Origin: Chloroflexota bacterium
Lineage (GTDB): Bacteria > Chloroflexota > Dehalococcoidia > E44-bin15
Direction: 5' to 3'
Length of the DNA: 11,715 bases
NCBI GenBank assembly: GCA_015222405.1
Contig: JADFVG010000221.1
Span: 1 to 11,715, forward strand
The notes under the pieces are model-generated. The model searched no databases, had not been told where the DNA came from, and saw only the letters and a list, made by a program, of their open reading frames with translations. Below, in pieces: positions 1 to 6,507 of this stretch (positions are counted from its first letter, which is position 1; each line of letters begins with the position of its first letter). Position numbers and translations under genes: made by a program.

Positions 1-1110
1 GAGGCTGAGGGGGTAAAGGAGGTAAAGTTCGGCATCGGGCTGCCACTTTCCGGCCTTATGGGAACCATTGTCGGCATCCCGGCTAAATATGGATTTGAGT
101 TCGCTGCGGAGAAGATCGGTGAGTTTACAGTGGCTGGAGAGAGTTACCGCTGGAATCTCATCATCCTAGATAACCACTGGGGTGGTGCTGGTGGGGTGGC
201 GACAGCCACTAAGCTCATATATGAGGAGGGGGTAAAGATAATGCATCAGGCGGGCGCAGATGCCGCGGCTGCTGCCCAGGATATATGTGAAGAAGCAGGG
301 GTGCTGCTGGACGTAGCAGGCGCTGGGCTCGCGGTTTTGGGGCCCGATAAGCCCCATACCTTCCATACCTCCCCAACCTATGTGCTGCATACCCCGGTCT
401 TGTTCCACTGGCTCACCTCACACTATCCTGGGGTAAAAACGGTTGCCATCGCCATGAGCGATGATGAGCTTGGATACGCGGTTGCTGATGCCGCCGTCCC
501 GGCTGCGGAGCACTTTGGTTACGATGTAGTGACCGTAGACTATTACCCGCCGGAGACGATGGAGTTTTATCCCCTGGCAACCAAGCTGGTGAGCAAAGAT
601 CCAGACCTGGTTATCGGCCATGTTCTAACATTGAAGCCGATGAAGGAAATGGGCTGGGACGGCCTCACCGCTTTCATTGGATGGACCAGTGGATTTGGCG
701 ACATCGCAGGTTGGGAGAATGTCCAGGGCTTTCTCATCTATCAGCCAAACCCGCTTGGAGGAGACCAGCCCAAGCCGGTGAGGGATTTCGCCCGCGAGTT
801 CAGGGAGCGCTATGGCGCCAGCTTCACGATGTGCGTCTGGTACAGCGCGACTATACTCTATGTTATGACCGAAGCCTTGCAGAAGGCGGGCACGGTGGAT
901 GATGTGGACAAAATCATAGAGATGCTTGAGACCGAGACCTTTGACACCACGGTTGGGCCCCTCAGATATGGGGGCGAGGAGCTAGATGGCATCGGGCATA
1001 TGTTACTGTGGCCGGCCCCCATCGCCGAGATTAGGGATCACAGCTATCATGTGATCGCCGAGTACACCCCTGAGCAGGCAGAGGCGTTAGCCATAGAGGT
1101 CTATAAGTAG
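1..1110 (+). CDS. ABC transporter substrate-binding protein, branched-chain amino acid (LivK) type; 5'-truncated by window edge
   Basis: This is the extracytoplasmic binding protein of an ABC importer of the periplasmic-binding-protein type I fold (Leu/Ile/Val-binding family), which captures amino acids, small amides or organic acids. The frame is open from base 1, so the ATG at 58 is internal and not the start. The residues encoded before it, VKFGIGLPLSG, match the first beta strand and ligand loop that opens mature proteins of this family. 369 residues are visible; the signal peptide or lipobox must lie left of the window. Further support comes from the Rossmann-like strand KTVAIAMSDDELGYAVADAA in the middle and the C-terminal pattern GPLRYGGEELDGIGHMLLWP, typical of LivK-like proteins. 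The permease and ATPase genes are not in view. It converges with the tubulin-like gene, 49 bp between stops. The ligand cannot be read from the sequence. Confidence 0.9.
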   Translation, partial: EAEGVKEVKFGIGLPLSGLMGTIVGIPAKYGFEFAAEKIGEFTVAGESYRWNLIILDNHWGGAGGVATATKLIYEEGVKIMHQAGADAAAAAQDICEEAGVLLDVAGAGLAVLGPDKPHTFHTSPTYVLHTPVLFHWLTSHYPGVKTVAIAMSDDELGYAVADAAVPAAEHFGYDVVTVDYYPPETMEFYPLATKLVSKDPDLVIGHVLTLKPMKEMGWDGLTAFIGWTSGFGDIAGWENVQGFLIYQPNPLGGDQPKPVRDFAREFRERYGASFTMCVWYSATILYVMTEALQKAGTVDDVDKIIEMLETETFDTTVGPLRYGGEELDGIGHMLLWPAPIAEIRDHSYHVIAEYTPEQAEALAIEVYK

Positions 1111-1159
1111 CAGAAGGCTCAATCAATCCCTTCAGCTATGGTTCTACGCCGCGTACCCT

Positions 1160-2356
1160 TTAGTGACGGCGGTTGCCCTTGGTAACCAGAACAGGCACGT
1201 CGGCCCATGCCATTTCCTGAACCTTGATCTTAGCCGCGGTCTCCTTCTGCGTCCTCTCCAAGACGTGGTTAAACTCCTTCAGTCTGGGATAGTATCCCTT
1301 CACTCTGTCCACGTCGCAGATCTGGGATAGGACCATGGTTATGCTGAACTCTCCCTTTTCCCTTGGGTAGTCGCCACCCCTGATCACGGCATTGGGCGCC
1401 AGATGCTTTAGGTAGTCCCCTGTCTCCTTGATGCCGTCCATGCTCATTTCCTTAGCAGGGGCCGAGAGCACGTATACGGCGCTCCCTACATCCGCTGGCC
1501 GGATGTCCACAGATAGCTCACATAGAGCTTCGTCCATGGCCTGTAGGGCTACATGTGTCTCGGCCCCCTTCTTCCTGAAACTGCGCTTTCGCTCAAAGGG
1601 AAGCCTTCTCAAGTTCAGGGGTAATGTGCCAAAGCCTATAGTGGTCCAACCCCCCAGCGTTTGGATGATGTCGCCAGCATCTACCACCCTGGCGCCGATG
1701 TACTTCCTCCTCGTCTCCTCTCCGGCGCAAAGGAGGTTGTAGAAGGGAGCTACGATCTGCCTGTTGATCTCGTTCATGTTGTTGATTAGGGTGCCATCCC
1801 TTCGCACATACCTCTGGTTATCGGCCAGGAATACCGCATCGGCAACTGAATGTACCGACTTCAGGCAGGTGGCGGTGTTGGTAATGCAATGAGACTCGGC
1901 CTGTTCCTCGTGTTCGAAGGGCAAGACAAGCAGAGCGTAGACCGGCTTAATCGTGTACCTTCTCTTGATGATTTCGGTGATAACGGGTAAACTCCCAGAG
2001 CCGGTTCCCCCTGCCGCTGACGCTACCAGTAGGAAGGCGTCGGTCTCATAGAACCTTGGCGTCACCCGCAGGGCATCGATGATTTTGTCAGCGCTCTCCT
2101 TGGCTATTTCGGCAGCGAGCTTGTTTACTTTGCCCACGCCGTGACCGATAGTCCTTCGCCCACCCATGAGGATCCGGTGCTGGTAATCAGGGGGTATAGT
2201 CCCCAGTCCCGTGAGGTCGGCCTCATCGCTGTTCACTGCGTAGGCGCCGGTGACGATTTGCAGCCCGCGTCGCGACTCTGCCCTCTTGTTCAGGCGGGCA
2301 AATTCATCGGCGATCCTCCCTCCACATTGGCCCAAGCCTACAACCACCAGTTTCAT
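1160..2356 (-). CDS. Tubulin/FtsZ-superfamily GTPase, noncanonical
   Basis: A 398-residue protein of the tubulin/FtsZ superfamily: GTP-binding proteins that polymerise into filaments, in the cytoplasm. Visible motifs are the T1 nucleotide loop VVGLGQCGG (about 5-13), which is closer to the tubulin GQCGNQ pattern than to the glycine-rich FtsZ loop; the GTP signature AAGGTGSG (114-121); and VVDAGD (224-229), which by position and pattern matches the FtsZ T7 loop NVDFAD, so both catalytic acidic residues (D226, D229) seem present. It lacks the FtsZ form GGGTGTGAAP and ends in VTKGNRRH without the FtsZ/FtsA-binding tail. It therefore looks like a CetZ- or TubZ-like paralogue and not the housekeeping FtsZ. 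The start is ATG 2356 because AGAGGAGG sits 7-8 nt upstream; a TTG at 2422 would add 22 residues but lacks a ribosome site. It stands alone with its own promoter. No partner gene is adjacent. Confidence 0.88.
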   Translation of the reverse strand: MKLVVVGLGQCGGRIADEFARLNKRAESRRGLQIVTGAYAVNSDEADLTGLGTIPPDYQHRILMGGRRTIGHGVGKVNKLAAEIAKESADKIIDALRVTPRFYETDAFLLVASAAGGTGSGSLPVITEIIKRRYTIKPVYALLVLPFEHEEQAESHCITNTATCLKSVHSVADAVFLADNQRYVRRDGTLINNMNEINRQIVAPFYNLLCAGEETRRKYIGARVVDAGDIIQTLGGWTTIGFGTLPLNLRRLPFERKRSFRKKGAETHVALQAMDEALCELSVDIRPADVGSAVYVLSAPAKEMSMDGIKETGDYLKHLAPNAVIRGGDYPREKGEFSITMVLSQICDVDRVKGYYPRLKEFNHVLERTQKETAAKIKVQEMAWADVPVLVTKGNRRH

Positions 2357-2462
2357 CTGCTTCCTCCTCTTTCTAAGCCCTTCCCTTATATGGCCGTAGG
2401 GAGCGCCGATGCTACAAAGCAACCCTGGGTTTAGGGCTCTTTAAAGAATTTTAGATAATATT
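2357..2462 (-). promoter_or_regulatory. Predicted leader of the tubulin-like mRNA with a short hairpin
   Basis: The predicted transcript has an untranslated leader of about 105 nt, long compared with other leaders here (about 20-35 nt). It contains one compact stem-loop at 2438-2421 (minus strand AGCCCT, loop AAACCC, AGGGTT; 6 pairs including one G-T) and ends in a strong ribosome site, AGAGGAGG, at about 2364-2371. I recognise no known riboswitch. The hairpin may be incidental. Confidence 0.3.
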
Positions 2463-2468
2463 GATTTA

Positions 2469-2497
2469 TTTGTAACATAATTATCTTATTTTGTCAA
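2469..2497 (-). promoter_or_regulatory. Sigma-70-type promoter of the tubulin-like gene, extended -10
   Basis: Read on the minus strand, a perfect -35 TTGACA (2497-2492) is followed by 17 bp and the -10 TACAAA (2474-2469). TGT directly precedes the -10, giving an extended -10. Transcription should start near 2462, about 105 nt before the ATG at 2356. The region is markedly AT-rich compared with its surroundings. A 7-bp inverted repeat, AGATAAT (2453-2459) and ATTATCT (2480-2486), is centred on the -10 and could be an operator, though such repeats arise easily in AT-rich DNA. Found by eye; no start-site data. Confidence 0.65.
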
Positions 2498-2516
2498 GAC
2501 CCAGGGCGCACTTTTA

Positions 2517-2535
2517 CATCAAATGCCATGTGATG
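2517..2535. promoter_or_regulatory. Imperfect 19-bp dyad upstream of the tubulin-like gene promoter
   Basis: CATCAAATGCCATGTGATG reads as an inverted repeat with 8 of 9 positions paired around a central C; only the A/G pair at 2522/2530 fails. Its centre (2526) is about 64 bp upstream of the predicted transcription start of the tubulin-like gene, a spacing typical of activators that contact the RNA polymerase alpha subunit. It also lies about 70 bp past the stop of the neighbouring CoA-transferase gene, so it could instead be a hairpin in that transcript, but no T-run follows it on the minus strand, which argues against an intrinsic terminator. Function unproven. Confidence 0.35.
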
Positions 2536-2596
2536 AATTTGGAGATTAGATTTTGTAGTCAGGGGCGGGAAAGGCCAAAAAGGGGACATGTCGCAG

Positions 2597-3811
2597 CTAG
2601 TAAATAATACCTCTCTCCTCGAACTCAGTGATCTCATCAAGTCGCATGCCGAGGAGTTCGCCGAAGACATACTCGTTATGCTCGCCAAGCAGTGGTGCAT
2701 GGCGGCAGGACGAGGCTGGGGTGTGGCTAAACTTCCAGTGAGGGGCAATTACGACCCTTCTCCCCATGACCGGATGCTCCACCTCGGTAAACATGCCCCG
2801 CTCCTTGAGATGACGGTCGCTGGAAAGGCCCTGGCTATCAAGGGAGGGAAACGCTGCTACCCCGACCTTTTGCAGGATTCTCATCGCTTGATAGGGGGTT
2901 TGGTTGATTGTCCATTCTTCAACCCGCTTGTCGAGCTCATCCTGGTTCCTGTGGCGAGCATAAGCATCGGAGAACCTGGGGTCCTTGGTCCAGTCCGGAG
3001 CTCCAATTGCGGAACAGAAGGCCTGCCATTCGTCCTCGGTGGCGATGGCAATGGTAACCCACTTCCCTCCACGGCAACGATAACAGTTATGAGGAGCCAT
3101 AGCCTGGTCGCGATTTCCTTTGCGCGTTTGGTTCCTTTGGTTCATGGTGTAGTCCATGATGGCCTCACCGAGAAGGACGCTGATCGTCTCCTGAGAGGAG
3201 AGGTCGATATGCTGTCCCTCGCCCGTCCTCTGGCGGTAGCAGAGGGCAGCAAGTATAGCAAAGGCGGAGGTTGCAGCACTCCTCAAGTCGATGGAACCTG
3301 CCATTGGCTGCGGCGCGGCATCTGGATAGCCAGTGAGGTGGTCGGCTCCGCCGAGAGCGGCAAAGGTGGGGGCATAGCCTATGTATCCCCGCTCAGGACC
3401 TGTGGCGCCGCAGGCTGAGGATGAAAGATAGACGATATCAGGCTTGACTTTCTTCAACTCCTCATATCCTAGTCCCAGCCGGTCCATAACCCCAGGGCGC
3501 ATGTTCTGCACCACAATATCGCTGATGCTGACTATCCTTTTTGCCAGCTCCACCGCTTCAGGCTGGGTGAGATTGAGGGTTACGCTTAGCTTGTTCAGAT
3601 TCAAGTCGTTGAAGAAGGGGGAGCGGTCAGCGCCGCGAAAAACCCCAAAGCCGAGTGCCCGCAGCCGAACGTGATCCAGTCTTTGATTGCTCTCGATCTT
3701 GATCACCTCGGCCCCCATAACTGCCAGCAACATTGTGGCATAGGGCCCAGCCCAGGCCCAGGAAAAATCGGCGATTCTCACCCCATCTAAAGCGGGCTTG
3801 ATCATTTTCAT
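2597..3811 (-). CDS. CaiB/BaiF family (family III) CoA-transferase, second of tandem pair
   Basis: Family III CoA-transferases move CoA from an acyl-CoA donor to a free carboxylic acid through an aspartyl mixed anhydride and work in the cytoplasm as interlocked dimers. The 404-residue length is typical. The N-terminus, GVRIADFSWAWAGPYATMLLAVMGAEVIKIES, is the family's CoA-binding opening. GATGPERGYIGYAP (135-148) and TGEGQHIDLSSQET (196-209) are further family blocks. The catalytic Asp is most likely D175 in AGSIDLRSA. The C-terminal PLLGEHNEYVFGELLG is a usual ending. The start ATG 3811 has AGGAAGG just upstream; this site overlaps the TAG stop of the preceding CoA-transferase, with only 8 bp between genes, so translation is probably coupled. 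Substrate unknown. The paired layout recalls heteromeric CoA-transferases such as benzylsuccinate BbsE/BbsF, but that resemblance is in arrangement only. Confidence 0.92.
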   Translation of the reverse strand: MKMIKPALDGVRIADFSWAWAGPYATMLLAVMGAEVIKIESNQRLDHVRLRALGFGVFRGADRSPFFNDLNLNKLSVTLNLTQPEAVELAKRIVSISDIVVQNMRPGVMDRLGLGYEELKKVKPDIVYLSSSACGATGPERGYIGYAPTFAALGGADHLTGYPDAAPQPMAGSIDLRSAATSAFAILAALCYRQRTGEGQHIDLSSQETISVLLGEAIMDYTMNQRNQTRKGNRDQAMAPHNCYRCRGGKWVTIAIATEDEWQAFCSAIGAPDWTKDPRFSDAYARHRNQDELDKRVEEWTINQTPYQAMRILQKVGVAAFPSLDSQGLSSDRHLKERGMFTEVEHPVMGRRVVIAPHWKFSHTPASSCRHAPLLGEHNEYVFGELLGMRLDEITEFEERGIIY

Positions 3812-3819
3812 TGTCCTTC

Positions 3820-5064
3820 CTAGATCACCCCATTTTCTCTCATTAGCGCCAGGTCCTGCCTGGCATAACTCAAAAGCCGACAGTAGATCTCCTCATTGTG
3901 CTCGCCCAGTAGTGGGGCAGGGCGAGCCACTGCCCACGGCGTTTTGGACAGCTTATAGGGAGCCGCGGGATACTCGATCTTCCCCGTTTCGGGGTGTTCG
4001 ATTTCGACGAAGAATCCTCGTGACCTTAACTGGGGGGAATGCACCAGGTCCTGGGGCGAGTTGACCTTGCCCAGGGGTACTCCCTTCTCTTGGCCGCCCC
4101 GGAAAACCTCTTCCATAGTCTTGTCCCTCACCCACTGCTGGACCCGAGACGTCGCCTCTCTGGAATGGAGGACGCGGCTCAATTCGTCCTTAAACTTGTC
4201 ATCCTTGGTCCACTCTGGAGAGCCCATTAATTCGACAAGCCCCCGCCACTGGCTATCCTGCATAGCTGCTATCATAACGTAGCCATCTTTGCACCGCATA
4301 AGCCCGCCCACCATACCTCTTCCTTGAGCGCTGGCACGGATCAGTGCCTGGGTCTCCGTCTTCTTGCGGTTGGGGTAGATGACATTCTCCAGCCTGTCCA
4401 GAGCTATTGCCGTCTCCTGTTTGGATACGTCTATGTGTTGACCTGAGCCAGTCGCCCCTCGGGCATAAAAGGCAGCCAGGGTTGCTGTGGCAGCACTTAG
4501 TCCGCTGTCGTAGTCCCCCATGTATCCCGGCCCTTTAACCGGGGCTAGATCAGTGCTAGCCGAGCCGCGATGGATAGCCGAGCCCTGATGCATGATGCAT
4601 GGCTCCCCTCCGGCGTGAAAGACATTCAGGTGATAAGCCTTGTAGTCCCGATAGGGTCCCGTCTGGCCAAAGGGGGTTATGGAGGTCATTATCAGCCGGG
4701 GATTGATCGCCCTCAGATTTTCGTAGTCCAGTCCCAGCTCCTGCATCACCCCGGGGGGCTTGTCCTCGATCAGGATGTCCGCCCAGTTCACCAGTTGCTT
4801 GAAGATCTCCCTCCCTGTCTCCGTCTTGATATTGAGGGTAACCCCCAGCTTGTTGGTGTTGAGGTAAAGAAAGAGCCCGCTGCGTTCAGGGTGAGGCACA
4901 TCATTCAGGAAAGGGCCCCTTCTCCGCGCTTCATCTCCGGCAAGGGGCTCCTCGATTTTCACTACTTCAGCACCGAGATCAGCCAGAAGCTTAGCGCAAT
5001 AGGGTCCAGCTACAAGTTGAGCCAACTCCACGACCCTCACCCCTTGTAACGCTTTTGCTGGCAC
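3820..5064 (-). CDS. CaiB/BaiF family (family III) CoA-transferase, first of tandem pair
   Basis: A 414-residue family III CoA-transferase, paralogous to its downstream neighbour but clearly diverged. The opening LQGVRVVELAQLVAGPYCAKLLADLGAEVVKIEEP, TPFGQTGPYRDYKAYHLN (130-147) and TGSGQHIDVSKQET (205-218) are family blocks. The probable catalytic Asp is D184 in YMGDYDSGLSA; D186 is the less likely alternative. The C-terminus carries RPAPLLGEHNEEIY. It should transfer CoA between organic acids in the cytoplasm. The start is GTG 5064, chosen because AAAGGAGGT lies 9 nt upstream and the N-terminus then has normal family length. It follows the alpha/beta hydrolase by 77 bp and precedes the other CoA-transferase by 8 bp, consistent with one transcript and perhaps one heteromeric enzyme. 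The acid substrate cannot be deduced. Confidence 0.92.
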   Translation of the reverse strand: MPAKALQGVRVVELAQLVAGPYCAKLLADLGAEVVKIEEPLAGDEARRRGPFLNDVPHPERSGLFLYLNTNKLGVTLNIKTETGREIFKQLVNWADILIEDKPPGVMQELGLDYENLRAINPRLIMTSITPFGQTGPYRDYKAYHLNVFHAGGEPCIMHQGSAIHRGSASTDLAPVKGPGYMGDYDSGLSAATATLAAFYARGATGSGQHIDVSKQETAIALDRLENVIYPNRKKTETQALIRASAQGRGMVGGLMRCKDGYVMIAAMQDSQWRGLVELMGSPEWTKDDKFKDELSRVLHSREATSRVQQWVRDKTMEEVFRGGQEKGVPLGKVNSPQDLVHSPQLRSRGFFVEIEHPETGKIEYPAAPYKLSKTPWAVARPAPLLGEHNEEIYCRLLSYARQDLALMRENGVI

Positions 5065-5102
5065 TATCTTTGACCTCCTTTAAGAATTATCTCGCTGACA
5101 CG

Positions 5103-5136
5103 ACGTGAAGCCTCAGGAGCTTGCTTCTTAGCACGT
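5103..5136 (-). other. Bulged hairpin between hydrolase and CoA-transferase genes
   Basis: ACGTGAAGC (5103-5111) can pair with GCTTC (5123-5127) plus ACGT (5133-5136), giving nine pairs with a 5-nt bulge and an 11-nt loop. It fills most of the 77-bp gap between the alpha/beta hydrolase stop and the GTG start of the first CoA-transferase. No T-run follows on the minus strand, so it is not an intrinsic terminator. It might act in RNA processing or stability, or be chance. Confidence 0.25.
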
Positions 5137-5141
5137 GGTTC

Positions 5142-5957
5142 TCAAGCGCTGAGGTTCAGCCGATCCAAAAAGCTCACCACAACTTCGTTAAAGGCGTCAG
5201 CCGCTTCCTCATGAGGACTGTGGGTCGCCCCGGGAATAATAACCATCTCGGCATCGGCTATCGATTCTTTCATGATGTGAGATGCCTTGAGGAAGGGAGC
5301 ATCCTCCTCGCCGACAACGATGAGGGCGGGCACCTTGATTTCGGACAGGCGATGGGTAACTGGCTTCCAACTCCAGATGGCATCACCCCCATAGATATAG
5401 CCATTGACCGAGGTTTGTAGCATCCTTTGCCTCGAGACCTCGCGCTGTTCAGGATACTTCTCAAAGCGCTCTCGAATCATGGCGTTGTGGGCGGCGTTAT
5501 ACTCAAAAGCAGCTTCCATCCCCTCAGTTCGAGCTAGCTCCTTAAGTTTAGCCCTGATCTGCTCGAATTCTGGGTCTTGCTCCCACTCACCACTTGAGGT
5601 GTCAACCAGCACCAGGGCGGTCACCATTTCAGGATGCTCCAAGGCCAACTCCAAAGCCATGAATCCTCCCATCGAGTGTCCCATGATACAGGTCTTGCTT
5701 ATCCCCAGGTGCCGGAGCAAACCGTAAACATCCCGGGCAAAGATGCTTATGGAGTAGTCATCAGGGGAAGAAGGAGCCTCAGATTTTCCATGCCCCCGGT
5801 GATCCATAGCCATGACTCGATATTTATTGGATAGCACCGGGATTTGAAGCGCCCAGTCTTGATGGCTACCAGTGAAGCCATGGAGCAGGATGATTGGTGG
5901 CCCTTCGCCCGAAAGTTGGTAGTTGATTTTCACCCCATTGATAACCGCGGTCGGCAT
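5142..5957 (-). CDS. Alpha/beta hydrolase fold enzyme
   Basis: A 271-residue soluble hydrolase of the alpha/beta fold with a complete catalytic set. HGFTG (26-30) forms the oxyanion hole, GHSMGG (93-98) holds nucleophile S95, VVGEEDAPF carries the probable acid D219, and GATHSPHEE carries H246. DHRGHGKSE (52-60) is the usual strand-4 motif. Such proteins hydrolyse esters, lactones or C-C bonds. The overall pattern resembles 3-oxoadipate enol-lactonase (PcaD) and MenH-like members, but a substrate cannot be assigned. There is no signal peptide. The start ATG 5957 has GAGGAGGGA just upstream. It lies 62 bp after the YjbQ-like gene and 77 bp before two CoA-transferases, which suggests a role in breakdown of an organic acid, perhaps opening a ring or releasing an acid that is then activated to a CoA thioester. 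Confidence 0.9.
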   Translation of the reverse strand: MPTAVINGVKINYQLSGEGPPIILLHGFTGSHQDWALQIPVLSNKYRVMAMDHRGHGKSEAPSSPDDYSISIFARDVYGLLRHLGISKTCIMGHSMGGFMALELALEHPEMVTALVLVDTSSGEWEQDPEFEQIRAKLKELARTEGMEAAFEYNAAHNAMIRERFEKYPEQREVSRQRMLQTSVNGYIYGGDAIWSWKPVTHRLSEIKVPALIVVGEEDAPFLKASHIMKESIADAEMVIIPGATHSPHEEAADAFNEVVVSFLDRLNLSA

Positions 5958-5992
5958 TGCTCCCTCCTCAATATTTCGATGGGCTTGGCCTT

Positions 5993-6022
5993 ATTATACC
6001 TTGAATGGACGCTTTCTTTCTA
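5993..6022 (-). promoter_or_regulatory. Possible internal promoter before the alpha/beta hydrolase
   Basis: On the minus strand a perfect -10 TATAAT (5998-5993) lies 18 bp after a weak -35 TAGAAA (6022-6017; four of six consensus bases), which overlaps the stop codon of the YjbQ-like gene. The predicted start near 5986 leaves a leader of about 29 nt before ATG 5957. It could let the hydrolase and CoA-transferases be expressed apart from the first gene. Confidence 0.35.
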
Positions 6023-6433
6023 CTCGCCTATCACCTTGAGCACCACCCTCTTCCTCCGCTGGCCATCGAACTCGGCGTAGTATATCTGCTGCCAGGGCCC
6101 CAAGTCCAGCATCCCCTTGGTCACGGGCACGATGACCTGATGGTGCACAAGCAGGTTTTTCAGGTGGGCATCGCCGTTGGTCTCTCCCGTGGCATGGTGT
6201 CTATAGTCCGCTCTATAGGGTGCCAGCCCCTCCAGCCATTCCTCTATGTCCTGGATCAGGCCTGGCTCGGCATCGTTGACGTATACTCCGGCGGTGATGT
6301 GCATCGCTGACACCAAGACGAGTCCCTCCTCGATGCCACTGTCGTGCACGAAATGCTCGACCTCATCGGTTATATTTATAAACTCACGATGGTGCTCGGT
6401 GTTGAACCACAGGTATTCGGTGGCGCTTTTCAT
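6020..6433 (-). CDS. YjbQ/UPF0047 family protein (secondary thiamine-phosphate synthase-like)
   Basis: A 137-residue protein, the usual length for the compact YjbQ/UPF0047 family, of which some members show weak thiamine-phosphate synthase activity; the true cellular role is unsettled. Family signatures visible are SAMHITAGVYVND (with the conserved His), YRHHATGETNGDAHLKNLL in the middle, and the terminal block VPVTKGMLDLGPWQQIYYAEFDG, which matches the family signature GxLxLGTWQxIYxxEF with Pro replacing Thr. The start is ATG 6433 because AAGGAGG sits 7-8 nt before it; the frame stays open to 6514 but the added residues do not look like the family. It is the first gene of a minus-strand operon with its own promoter at 6473-6501. 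No thiamine gene is nearby, so its place beside CoA-transferases is unexplained. Confidence 0.9.
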   Translation of the reverse strand: MKSATEYLWFNTEHHREFINITDEVEHFVHDSGIEEGLVLVSAMHITAGVYVNDAEPGLIQDIEEWLEGLAPYRADYRHHATGETNGDAHLKNLLVHHQVIVPVTKGMLDLGPWQQIYYAEFDGQRRKRVVLKVIGE

Positions 6434-6472
6434 GGCTTGCCTCCTTGATTGCGAAATATGATCCAGGTGCAA

Positions 6473-6501
6473 ATTGTAATCCAGGGCGTGCCCGTTATCA
6501 A
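6473..6501 (-). promoter_or_regulatory. Sigma-70-type promoter of the yjbQ-hydrolase-CoA-transferase operon
   Basis: On the minus strand, -35 TTGATA (6501-6496) and -10 TACAAT (6478-6473) each match five of six consensus bases and are 17 bp apart. The start of transcription should be near 6466, giving a leader of about 33 nt to ATG 6433. It sits back to back with the plus-strand promoter, whose -35 begins 7 bases further right. Confidence 0.6.
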
Positions 6502-6507
6502 GCGCAG

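Noticed and set aside
58..60. ATG 58 as the start of the solute-binding protein
   Set aside because: The frame is open to base 1 and the residues before it match the family's first strand, so the gene is cut by the window edge.
1111..1159. Possible bidirectional terminator between the solute-binding and tubulin-like genes
   Set aside because: Only a 5-bp stem (GAAGG/CCTTC) and a bulged GC stem can be drawn, and neither is followed by a T-run.
2357..2422. N-terminal extension of the tubulin-like protein from TTG 2422
   Set aside because: No ribosome site precedes the TTG, the added residues are not like the family, and AGAGGAGG sits just before ATG 2356.
2585..2592. Perfect 8-bp palindrome GACATGTC just past the CoA-transferase stop
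   Set aside because: Eight-base palindromes are common by chance, and it has no clear relation to a promoter or a T-run.
2588..3418. Long plus-strand open frame (276 codons) opposite a CoA-transferase gene
   Set aside because: It is fully antisense to a gene with clear family motifs, and its translation shows no domain or protein-like pattern.
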